A stretch of 11,457 nucleotides of DNA, from contig JBJTJN010000088.1 of assembly GCA_046095485.1 (NCBI GenBank), positions 1-11,457 of the forward strand. The letters run 5' to 3'. Both the position numbers and the translations under genes were made by a program. The notes beneath the pieces were generated by a model, which was given only the letters and a program-made list of their open reading frames with translations, did not search any database and was not told the DNA's origin. Shown one piece after another: positions 1-6,257 of the stretch. Every line of letters begins with the position of its first letter. The first letter of the stretch is position 1. Source of the DNA: SYFI01 sp046095485. GTDB lineage: Bacteria; Actinomycetota; Thermoleophilia; Miltoncostaeales; Miltoncostaeaceae.

Positions 1-14
1 CCCCCGGACGGGGG
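1..14. terminator. GC hairpin at window edge, possible terminator
   Basis: A C5 run and a G5 run flank a 4-base centre, so the first 14 bases can fold into a tight GC stem. It lies 33 bases past the stop of the minus-strand exporter gene. There is no U-tract, and the left context is cut by the window edge, so it is only a weak candidate. Confidence 0.2.
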
Positions 15-46
15 CACGCGCCTGCGACCCGGCGAAGCCCTGCCGG

Positions 47-1282
47 CTAGGAGCGCGCGCTTGCGGTGCGGCTGCGCAGCCGGCGGTCGCGCGCGCGCAT
101 CAGCGCCGGGCGGGCCGCGACGGCCGTGACGGCGAGCGCGGCCGCCACGACCAGGTAGGCGCCACGCGATCCCAGCCAGTCGGCGGCGACGCCGCCGAGT
201 GCCGCGCCCGCGGCGAGGCCGGCCATCACGAGCGTGCGACCGGCCACCCCGGCGAGGGCCTGCATCGACCGGGGCACCCGGCGCGCCCGCGCGCCCATGA
301 GCGTGGCCGCGCACACGGCGTTGGCCAGCATCAGCGGGGCATAGGCCAAGGCGGTGCCCATCACGCCCGGGATCGCCGCCATCGCGAGGGCCGGCAGCAC
401 GTAGGCGGCGCATGCGGCCACGATGATCGTCTCGTCGGCGTGGCGCCTGTCGAGGCGGGTGATGATCGGCGTGGCCAGCATCATGCAGGCCACCCCCGCG
501 CCCAGCACGGCGGCGAGCGCGGCCCCGGACACGCCCAGGTCGTTGCGCAGGTGCGGGACGGCAAGGCTGATGGCTGCGCCCGAGGCCAGGCTCCAGGCGA
601 TGCCCGTGATGGTGAGCACCCGCAGGTCGCGCGAGAGGAACAGGAAGGCCAGCCCGCGACGCACCGACGGCGCGGGGCCGCCGGTCGCGCGCTCGTCGAG
701 GCGCGTGGATGCGCTCAGGGCGGCGGCGGCCGCGATCACCAGCGCCCCGGCCACCAGCGACATGGCCACGCCCGCGCCCAGCACCAGGGCGAGGCCGGCC
801 ACTGCGGGCCCGCCGAAGTACCCGAGGTTGAATGCCTGGGCCAGCGCTGCCTGGGCGGGCATCATCTCGTCGCGCGACGCCACGGTGGCGAGCGCGCCGA
901 ACATGCCGGCATCCACGAACACGCGCACCGATCCGATGAGGAACGCGGCGAGGTACAGCCACGGCACCCCGAGGTCGCCCGTGCCCATGAGCAGGGCGAT
1001 GGCACCGGCCAGCACGGCGCCGGTCGCGAGCGCCGCGCCGAGCAGGGGCCGTCGGGCCATGCGGTCACCGGCCAGCCCGGCGGGAGCGGCGAGCAGGAGG
1101 AACGGCACGAAGGTCATCGCGAAGCCGATCGCGGCCTGCGATGCCGAGCCACCCTGCTCGAGGATGAGCCACGGGATGATGACCGTGAGCATCCCCTGCG
1201 CGAGCGCGTGGGCTGCCTGCGTGACCAGGATCGCGCGGCCATCGCGGGACCGGAGCAGAGGATTCCTGGAGTTCACTGGCAT
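47..1282 (-). CDS. MFS efflux transporter, EntS/MFS_3-like
   Basis: This 411-residue protein is a major facilitator superfamily transporter that probably exports a small molecule across the cytoplasmic membrane by proton antiport. The chain is almost wholly hydrophobic, fitting about 12 membrane helices. The loop between helices 2 and 3 carries the MFS motif A signature, G-L-A-G-D-R-x-A-R-R at residues 69-78. Around residues 146-163 an asparagine and a GGPAVAG stretch match the helix-5 pattern of the EntS/macrolide-efflux branch. The C-terminus is a short basic cytoplasmic tail. No Shine-Dalgarno sequence precedes the ATG, but a TACGGT hexamer lies 8 bases upstream, suggesting a leaderless mRNA. 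It is downstream of the permease gene on the same strand, but a 203-base gap with its own apparent control sites makes separate transcription likely. The family call is firm; the substrate is unknown. Confidence 0.88.
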   Translation of the reverse strand: MPVNSRNPLLRSRDGRAILVTQAAHALAQGMLTVIIPWLILEQGGSASQAAIGFAMTFVPFLLLAAPAGLAGDRMARRPLLGAALATGAVLAGAIALLMGTGDLGVPWLYLAAFLIGSVRVFVDAGMFGALATVASRDEMMPAQAALAQAFNLGYFGGPAVAGLALVLGAGVAMSLVAGALVIAAAAALSASTRLDERATGGPAPSVRRGLAFLFLSRDLRVLTITGIAWSLASGAAISLAVPHLRNDLGVSGAALAAVLGAGVACMMLATPIITRLDRRHADETIIVAACAAYVLPALAMAAIPGVMGTALAYAPLMLANAVCAATLMGARARRVPRSMQALAGVAGRTLVMAGLAAGAALGGVAADWLGSRGAYLVVAAALAVTAVAARPALMRARDRRLRSRTASARS

Positions 1283-1290
1283 GTGGCACG

Positions 1291-1296
1291 ACCGTA
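1291..1296 (-). promoter_or_regulatory. -10-like box for the MFS gene
   Basis: TACGGT on the minus strand ends 8 bases before the ATG. It fits the TAnnnT actinobacterial -10 pattern and would place transcription start at or next to the start codon. No -35 element is recognisable. Confidence 0.4.
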
Positions 1297-1332
1297 GGTG
1301 GCCGCGGCGCCCGCGTCAATTTGCGCGGGGTG

Positions 1333-1348
1333 TCACAAGCGCTTGTGA
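1333..1348. promoter_or_regulatory. 16-base perfect palindrome, candidate operator
   Basis: TCACAAGC followed by GCTTGTGA forms a perfect dyad. It lies upstream of the exporter gene, centred about 57 bases before the inferred start site, where a dimeric regulator could bind. The same GCTTGTGA half recurs at 1465-1472, and TCACAA recurs at 1424 and 1434. The binding factor is unknown. Confidence 0.55.
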
Positions 1349-1386
1349 TGCCGGCGTGATGGGAGGGCGGTCAGCACATTGGGAAG

Positions 1387-1421
1387 TCCTGCATATTTTG
1401 GATAAATGAATTAGTGCAGGA
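1387..1421. repeat. Inverted repeat inside AT-rich island
   Basis: TCCTGCA (1387-1393) and TGCAGGA (1415-1421) are exact inverted copies around a 21-base AT-rich centre. The surrounding 1381-1470 is about 60% A+T (54 of 90 bases by my count), in sharp contrast to the rest of the window. It could be an operator, a promoter core or an mRNA hairpin of the exporter leader. Confidence 0.4.
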
Positions 1422-1423
1422 GA

Positions 1424-1440
1424 TCACAAAGTGTCACAAA
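1424..1440. promoter_or_regulatory. Tandem TCACAAA half-sites one helical turn apart
   Basis: TCACAAA occurs at 1424-1430 and again at 1434-1440, a 10-base period that would put both on one face of the helix. The inverse element GCTTGTGA follows at 1465-1472. The sequence matches the arms of the 1333-1348 palindrome, so one regulator may bind all of them. Confidence 0.45.
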
Positions 1441-1485
1441 TGCTGTTACGAGCAATCGTGAAAAGCTTGTGAGGATCGCGCGGCA

Positions 1486-3477
1486 TCAGTTGCGCGTGGC
1501 ATCCCCGGAGGGCGCGGCGGGTGGCGCGGGGGATCCCGGCGACCTGCCGGCCGTGGCCACCACATCCGACAGCGCGGCGCCGGCTGCCTCGGCCGAGGTG
1601 GATCCCGGTGCCGCGGCGTCGCTGGCGATCACCACGCGGCATGGGGCGTGGTGAAGCACGTAGTCCACCGTGCGCCCGAAGATGTGCTCGCCGAGGCGTC
1701 GCTTGCGCGCCACGCCCATCATGATCACCTCGGCGTTGGTGCGGCGGGCCTCCTCCACGATCGCCCGGCCCGCCTGGCGGCTATTCACCACGGTGGTGTC
1801 AACGGTGGCGCCATACTCCTCGGCGATCTGCCGGGCATGCGCCAGCAGTTGCTCGGCGCCGCGCTGCTCGCGGGGCATCTCGGCTTCCAGCGGCAGTTCC
1901 ACCGGCACCTCCACCACGGTGATGGCGTGGATGGTCACCCCGCGATCGGCCGCCAGCTTGCCGGCCGTGGCCATCATCTCCTCGGACGACTCGGTGGCCA
2001 CCACCGGCACGAGGATGTTGGTGTAGGCCACATCCACCTCGAGCGCGAGCTCCTGGCGCTGCATCGTGGTGGTCTGGGTCCACGGAACGCCGATGCGCTT
2101 CCTGTAGGCGATGTACATGAGGAACCCGAAGGCCATCCATGCGATGCCCACCCAGCGGGCGTCGGGGCGCAGGACGAGCACGGCCACCAACGCGCCGCCG
2201 GTGCCGAGCACCCCGAACACCGCGAACAGCGGGATGCTGCGGCCGCGGAACGACACATTGGGCCGGCCCCGGTACGGCCTGCGCATCTCGGGGCGCTTCC
2301 AGCGCATCCAGATGATGGCCAGGTGGGCGATGCTGAACGACAGCATGGCGCCGAATGCGTAGAGGTTCGACAGGAAGTCGGCCTGGCCGGGGATCATCAC
2401 CAGGGCGGCGATGGCGCAGAAGATCACGATGGCCACCGCAGGCGTGTTGAACCGCGGGTGCAGGCGCCGTATGCCTGAGGGCAACTGGCGGTGGTAGCCC
2501 ATGGCGTACGTGAGCCGCGACACGCCGATGACGCCGGCATTGGTGGCGATGACCAGGATGGTGGCGGCGAGGATTCCCACGAAGCCCTCAACCAGGGCCT
2601 GCCACACCCCCGTGAGGCCGAACTGGCTGACGATGCCCAGGATCGGGTCGCCCGCGTAGGTGGTGCCGAGCTCGGTGGCGTAGCTGCCGTCCGGCTGCTG
2701 GGTGACGGGCAGCGCGGAGAGCGCCACGATGGGGATGAGGGCGTACATCACGAGCACCGTGATGACCGTGGCGCGGATGGAGGCCGGGATGGTGCGCTCG
2801 GGCACCTGGGCCTCCTCGGCCATGTTCGAGATGGTCTCGATGCCCGTGTAGGCGATCATCGCGAGGGTGACGCCGATGATCACGTTGGTCCACGTGGGCG
2901 CCACGCCCCACACGATGTTGTCCCACACCTGCGTGGGGGAGAACACCACGAAGAGCCCCACGATCACCAGCAGCACCTGCGTGCCCAGGTCGAGCAGGGC
3001 GAGGCCGATGTTGAGCTTGGCGGCCTCCTTGATGCCCACGATGTTCAGCAGCGCGATGAGCGCCACCACGCCGATGCCGACGATGATGTCCCAGGGGTTG
3101 CTGCGCAGGGGCTCCCAGAACACGCCGAGGTAGTGGGGCACGAAGAACGCCGAGATGGCGATCGTGATGATGTAGTTGAGCATCTGGCCCCAGGCCGCCC
3201 CGAAGGCCGCGCCCTCGTTGAACGCGTGGCGCGCGAACGACGACGAGCCCCCGGCCTCGGGGAACATCGCGGTGCCCTCGGTGTACGTGACGGCCGTCGC
3301 CGCGAAGATGAGGCCGGCGAAGAGGAACACCAGGGGCGTGAGCCCCAGGGCGTAGGCGGCCACGAGGCCCAGCGCGTAGTAGATGGATGAGCCGACGTTG
3401 CCGTAGGCCGTGGCCCACAGCCCGGGTACCCCGACCACGCGCTCCATCCGCTCGCGCCTGCGGCGCCGGATGGCCAC
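1486..3477 (-). CDS. APC-family amino acid permease fused to a USP domain
   Basis: This 663-residue inner-membrane transporter probably imports amino acids or related amines. Residues 15-460 are an APC permease with about 12 helices. Recognisable landmarks are the first-helix GNVGSSIYYALG (26-37), the EGTAMFPEAGGSSSFARH segment (67-84), and a helix-6 motif Y-T-G-I-E-T with the following E-E-x-x-x-P-E-R-T-I-P (210-231). Residues 485-620 form a cytoplasmic universal stress protein domain, with NILVPV opening the first strand and HHAPCRVVI closing the last. In its nucleotide-binding loop (588-603) the usual G-x2-G-x9-G-S/T reads G-V-A-R...G-R-T, so two expected positions are changed. A low-complexity Ala/Pro tail (621-663) ends the protein. 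The start is GTG, chosen because AGAGGT lies just upstream; an internal ATG at codon 11 is possible. The fold call is firm, the substrate is not. Confidence 0.9.
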   Translation of the reverse strand: MAIRRRRRERMERVVGVPGLWATAYGNVGSSIYYALGLVAAYALGLTPLVFLFAGLIFAATAVTYTEGTAMFPEAGGSSSFARHAFNEGAAFGAAWGQMLNYIITIAISAFFVPHYLGVFWEPLRSNPWDIIVGIGVVALIALLNIVGIKEAAKLNIGLALLDLGTQVLLVIVGLFVVFSPTQVWDNIVWGVAPTWTNVIIGVTLAMIAYTGIETISNMAEEAQVPERTIPASIRATVITVLVMYALIPIVALSALPVTQQPDGSYATELGTTYAGDPILGIVSQFGLTGVWQALVEGFVGILAATILVIATNAGVIGVSRLTYAMGYHRQLPSGIRRLHPRFNTPAVAIVIFCAIAALVMIPGQADFLSNLYAFGAMLSFSIAHLAIIWMRWKRPEMRRPYRGRPNVSFRGRSIPLFAVFGVLGTGGALVAVLVLRPDARWVGIAWMAFGFLMYIAYRKRIGVPWTQTTTMQRQELALEVDVAYTNILVPVVATESSEEMMATAGKLAADRGVTIHAITVVEVPVELPLEAEMPREQRGAEQLLAHARQIAEEYGATVDTTVVNSRQAGRAIVEEARRTNAEVIMMGVARKRRLGEHIFGRTVDYVLHHAPCRVVIASDAAAPGSTSAEAAGAALSDVVATAGRSPGSPAPPAAPSGDATRN

Positions 3478-3511
3478 TTTCTACCTCTGCCTCATTCGGC
3501 GCGGCATCGTA
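3478..3511 (-). promoter_or_regulatory. Promoter and RBS of the permease gene
   Basis: TACGAT (minus strand, 3506-3511) fits a TAnnnT -10 box. Transcription would start near 3499 and give a leader of about 20 bases. AGAGGT lies about 4 bases before the GTG start and is one of only two clear Shine-Dalgarno sequences in the window. No convincing -35 is seen. Confidence 0.4.
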
Positions 3512-3513
3512 CT

Positions 3514-3555
3514 CCCGTGCGGGTAGCATCGCGATGCGGGCTCCCGCCGGGAGCC
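3514..3555. repeat. Three stacked palindromes in a divergent control region
   Basis: Three dyads lie end to end: CCCG-TG-CGGG at 3514-3523, the perfect 12-base GCATCGCGATGC at 3526-3537, and an 8+1+8 inverted repeat (GGCTCCCG-C-CGGGAGCC) at 3539-3555. They fill the gap between the divergently read permease and VOC genes, so they could be operators shared by both or a 5' hairpin of the VOC transcript. A TAGCAT at 3524-3529 could be the plus-strand -10 box. High GC makes short palindromes common, so only the last two stand out. Confidence 0.4.
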
Positions 3556-3579
3556 GCGGACATGGGGAGCGCTGGGCAC

Positions 3580-3936
3580 GTGGCACTGATCGAGGGCGTC
3601 GACGTCGTCTTCTACGGCATCTGCAACATGGACCGGGCCATCGCGTTCTACGAGGGCGTGCTCGGCCTTGAGCTGAGCCACAGGGCCGGCAACGACTGGG
3701 CCCAGTTCTCGGTGGGCGGCACCGAGCTGGGGCTGTTCGGCGAGCTCGCCACCTCGCCGCACCAGGGGGGCGCCACGGTCACGTTCCGGGTGCCCGACAT
3801 GCGCGCGCTCGAGGCCGCCCTCGATGCATCGGGAGCCAAGAGGGACCCCGTCGAGGACATGGGCGGCGCGCTGTCGATGGAGTTCCTCGACCCCGACGGC
3901 AACAAGATGGTCGCCGTGGAGCTGCAGCAGGCATAG
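3580..3936 (+). CDS. VOC-superfamily (glyoxalase/bleomycin-resistance fold) protein
   Basis: This 118-residue cytoplasmic protein has the length and two-module pattern of a single VOC-fold chain. The first half carries the paired beta-alpha signature N-M-D-R-A-I-A-F-Y with V-L-G-L, and the second carries F-R-V-P-D and F-L-D-P-D-G-N-K. Family members bind metal and act on small substrates, or simply bind ligands such as antibiotics. Aligned by eye to glyoxalase I, the metal ligands (two His and the late Glu) are replaced by hydrophobic or Thr residues, so catalysis like glyoxalase I is doubtful. I chose the GTG because it starts just before the first strand; an ATG at 3562, also with a GGGAG upstream, would add six residues. 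It is divergent from the permease and convergent with the PH-like gene. Function is unknown beyond the fold. Confidence 0.8.
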   Translation: MALIEGVDVVFYGICNMDRAIAFYEGVLGLELSHRAGNDWAQFSVGGTELGLFGELATSPHQGGATVTFRVPDMRALEAALDASGAKRDPVEDMGGALSMEFLDPDGNKMVAVELQQA

Positions 3937-3952
3937 GGCCCCTCGGCGGGCC
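3937..3952. terminator. Short hairpin between convergent genes
   Basis: GGCCC and GGGCC flank a 6-base loop immediately after the VOC stop and 3 bases before the stop of the facing gene. It could end transcription from both sides, but the stem is 5 base pairs and no T-run follows. Confidence 0.3.
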
Positions 3953-3955
3953 GGG

Positions 3956-4327
3956 CTACTCCTCGGTGGCGGCCCGCCGCGCGGCGACCGCCTCGGCGAA
4001 TGCCGCCGGGTCGCTCGCCATCACCAGCACCCGCGTGGTGCTCCATTCCATGGGGCAGTGCAGGGTGATGGGCTCATCGGTCTCGATCACCACGCCCTCG
4101 CCGGGCGCCGGTGCGAACACCACCATGCCCTTGGCGATGCGCACGCCCATGCCCGCCCACCAGGGCCACTTGCAGGTCCACATCCGCGCCACGCGCTCGA
4201 TGGGCACCTCGGCGTGGCCCGCCCAGCCCATGCGCACCCTCACCGCGTCATCGGTGACCTCGGCCTCGTAGGGGCCACCGGTGGACGTCAGCAGTCGCGA
4301 CCAGCGCATGCTCTTGAGCGGGAACAT
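3956..4327 (-). CDS. PH-like conserved hypothetical protein
   Basis: This 123-residue protein has no signal peptide or membrane helix. It alternates short strands (E-A-E-V-T-D-D-A-V-R-V-R-M-G-W near 24-38, then V-P-I-E-R-V-A-R-M) with a W-P-W-W-A-G-M-G-V-R-I segment, and ends in D-P-A-A-F-A-E-A-V followed by an acidic-basic tail. That layout (strand, G-W turn, IP-type edge, tryptophan-rich loop, closing DPxxF helix) resembles small PH-like domains annotated in actinobacteria as unknown function; this is recognition by pattern only. The ATG overlaps the stop of the upstream secreted propeller gene as TGATG, so it is probably translated by reinitiation. Longer in-frame versions starting up to 4540 overlap the propeller gene and lack support. 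No function can be assigned. Confidence 0.65.
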   Translation of the reverse strand: MFPLKSMRWSRLLTSTGGPYEAEVTDDAVRVRMGWAGHAEVPIERVARMWTCKWPWWAGMGVRIAKGMVVFAPAPGEGVVIETDEPITLHCPMEWSTTRVLVMASDPAAFAEAVAARRAATEE

Positions 4328-6168
4328 CACGGCACGGTTATCGTACGCGCCGTCGTGCCCAGTCCAAGGGCCGACGACGCGAGGACGCGCACCTGGTAGC
4401 GCCCCGCAGGGGTGGCGGCTGGGATGCGCATGCGCACGGTGCGTCGCCCGGCCGCGGCGGGGCCGGACCTCGAGGCCACCAGGCGGAACGCCGCTGCACG
4501 CGCAGGGCCCTGCACGCGCCTGCGCATCTCCACGCGCCACGATGCCCTCCCGGGGAGGGTGAACGCCACGCGCGCCCAGGGCCGGGCCACGGTCACGCGC
4601 AGCCCCCGTGGGCGCGGGGCGGCCTGTGCGCGTCCACGCGACGCACCCGTTCGCGTGACCGACGTGGTGGCCGACGCAGTGGCACCGAGGCCATTGGTGG
4701 CCTGCACGGTCACCGATTCCGTTCCGACCGGGGCGGTGTAGGTGACCCCATAGGCGCCGTCATCCGCGATGCGTGCCGCCCGGCGGCCCACCATCACCGA
4801 CGTCACGCCGCTGTCATCGCTGACCCGCCCCGACACCGTGAGGCGTCGCCCGGCGAGGGCGGCCGACGCGGTGACGAGCGGGGCCCCGGTGTCGATGGCG
4901 CCCACGTCCGTGGTCCAGGCATCGGTGAGCCCGCCGGGTGCCTGGGCGGTGGTGAACGACGCCATTCCGCCGCTGCCGCTGATGGCGGCGCGGGTGCTGG
5001 GCTGCGATGGCGCGGCCCCCGAGGCCGTGCGCGACGCCCGATAGAGGGCGTTGGTGGCCAGGGTGCGCACGTAGACATCGTCGGCGACGTTGGCGTCGTC
5101 GGCGTCCCCGCCTGTGGTGGCGCCCGCGAATGCCACGCGGGCGCCGTTCGTGCTGATGGCCGGCGCGTTCGTGATGGTCTCGCCGGATACCCGACGGGTG
5201 GTGCCTGCCTCGAGGTCGCGTACGTAGGCGTCGCGGTCGGCCCCGGCATCCGTGGCCACGAGCGCCGCGGCCGATGAGAAGGCGACCAGGGAGCCGTCAC
5301 CCGAGATGGACGGCAGCGAGGAGTCACCGTTGTCCGTGCCGCCGCCTGGCACGCTGGCCACCACGATGGTGCGTGACTGCGGGCGCGCCACGTAGATGTC
5401 CGCGAAGCCATCTGCGTCGCCCTGGGCCAGCACCGATGCCGCAGCCGGGCCCTCGAAGGCGATCGAGCGCCCGTCGGCGCTGATGGACGGCCGGCCCACC
5501 GCCTCCGGCGACTGCACGCCGCCCGAGGTGCGGCTCACCAGCGCGAGGGTGCCACCCGCGCGCACGTCGGCCACGTAGACGTCGGCCACCCCGTTGGTGT
5601 CGGCGGCCAGCAGCCCCGCGGTGCCCGAGGTGAATGCCACCTTCGATCCGTCCGCCGAAATCGAAGGCTGCCCGGTGACCCCGCCCGGCGTGGCGTCGCC
5701 ACGGGAGTCACGCGACACCAGCAGCACGCGACCGGTCTGGGTGTCCTTGCGGAACACGTCGATGGCGCCGTTCAGGTCGCCCGCCACGAGGTTGGATGCC
5801 GCGGTGGCGAACACCACGTACCGGCCGTCCAGCGAGACGCCGTAGGCGCGTGCGGGATCGGGGTCGTCCACTGCGGCCGAGGCGGGCTGGCCCGATGCGC
5901 TGGTGGAGACCATCGCGGTGCGACCCGTAGCGCGGTCGCGCATGAAGAGCTGCCGTACGCCCCCCGTTGACGTGCCGGACAGGGCCGCCGTGGACGTGAT
6001 GAGCGCGTAGCGGCCGTCGGGCGAGAACGCCGCGCCCTGCACCGATGCAGACGCCGGGGAGCCGTCCGGCAGCCACCCCAGGCGCGCGACATCGCCCGTT
6101 GCCGCCGTGGCGGTGAGTGGCGCGAGGGCGAGGGCCCCGGCGGCGGCGATCACTGCGGCGCGCGGCAT
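4327..6168 (-). CDS. Secreted PD40/TolB-like beta-propeller protein with Ig-like C-terminus
   Basis: This 613-residue protein opens with a signal peptide (positive MPR, then an Ala/Leu core, cleavage probably near residues 22-24), so it should be exported. Residues 45-410 hold seven PD40-type repeats about 55-60 residues apart. Each has an S-x-D-G-R/S-x-V-A-F core (around 49, 113, 171, 230, 289, 339 and 397, the last two degenerate), as expected for a seven-bladed propeller. Between cores, D-x-N/D-G-x-x-D-V-Y-V loops recur (131-138, 190-199, 251-260). Residues 430-507 look like an Ig-like domain (LTVSGRVSDDSGV...). A basic linker and a beta-rich tail (522-613) follow. Such proteins bind ligands or cell-wall polymers; no catalytic motif is visible. 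The start has no Shine-Dalgarno sequence but sits 6 bases after TAGCCT. It is coupled to the PH-like gene downstream. Function is unknown. Confidence 0.85.
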   Translation of the reverse strand: MPRAAVIAAAGALALAPLTATAATGDVARLGWLPDGSPASASVQGAAFSPDGRYALITSTAALSGTSTGGVRQLFMRDRATGRTAMVSTSASGQPASAAVDDPDPARAYGVSLDGRYVVFATAASNLVAGDLNGAIDVFRKDTQTGRVLLVSRDSRGDATPGGVTGQPSISADGSKVAFTSGTAGLLAADTNGVADVYVADVRAGGTLALVSRTSGGVQSPEAVGRPSISADGRSIAFEGPAAASVLAQGDADGFADIYVARPQSRTIVVASVPGGGTDNGDSSLPSISGDGSLVAFSSAAALVATDAGADRDAYVRDLEAGTTRRVSGETITNAPAISTNGARVAFAGATTGGDADDANVADDVYVRTLATNALYRASRTASGAAPSQPSTRAAISGSGGMASFTTAQAPGGLTDAWTTDVGAIDTGAPLVTASAALAGRRLTVSGRVSDDSGVTSVMVGRRAARIADDGAYGVTYTAPVGTESVTVQATNGLGATASATTSVTRTGASRGRAQAAPRPRGLRVTVARPWARVAFTLPGRASWRVEMRRRVQGPARAAAFRLVASRSGPAAAGRRTVRMRIPAATPAGRYQVRVLASSALGLGTTARTITVP

Positions 6169-6174
6169 GGGATG

Positions 6175-6180
6175 AGGCTA
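6175..6180 (-). promoter_or_regulatory. Leaderless -10 box for the propeller gene
   Basis: TAGCCT lies on the minus strand exactly 6 bases before the ATG, putting transcription start on the A of the start codon. It sits inside the 8-base palindrome GGCTAGCC (6176-6183), which could mask it when bound. Confidence 0.5.
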
Positions 6181-6193
6181 GCCACGCGCGCGG

Positions 6194-6237
6194 CGTCGGC
6201 CGCGGGGCAGGTCGGCGCGCGACATCCCCGGCCGACG
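6194..6237. repeat. Inverted repeat in divergent intergenic region
   Basis: CGTCGGCC (6194-6201) pairs with GGCCGACG (6230-6237), and inside it GGGG (6204-6207) pairs with CCCC (6226-6229), leaving a 2-base bulge. The centre contains a smaller dyad, GTCG...CGAC (6211-6223). It lies between the propeller and amidase start sites and could be an operator for either. Confidence 0.35.
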
Positions 6238-6257
6238 ACGCCGGGCGGGCGGCTTAG

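Noticed and set aside
1333..1348. CRP-type (cAMP receptor) site
   Set aside because: CRP sites are TGTGA-N6-TCACA. Here the order is reversed (TCACA-N6-TGTGA), so I do not assign it to CRP.
423..1409. Long plus-strand open frames over the MFS gene (also 440-1297)
   Set aside because: They lie antisense to a clear MFS protein and give low-complexity Arg/Ala/Pro or His/Gly-rich products with no recognisable fold. This is expected shadowing in high-GC DNA.
1648..3390. Plus-strand frames at 1648-2478 and 2491-3390 and the minus frame 2588-3586
   Set aside because: His/Asp/Gly-rich or Arg/His-rich compositions are shadows of the permease gene, whose own frame has clear APC and USP motifs.
3517..3579. 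Longer VOC start at GTG 3517
   Set aside because: It would read through the stacked palindromes and adds residues with no counterpart in the VOC fold.
4328..4540. 71-residue N-terminal extension of the PH-like gene
   Set aside because: It overlaps the propeller coding region, is Arg/Gly/Pro-rich, and the ATG in TGATG gives a better start.
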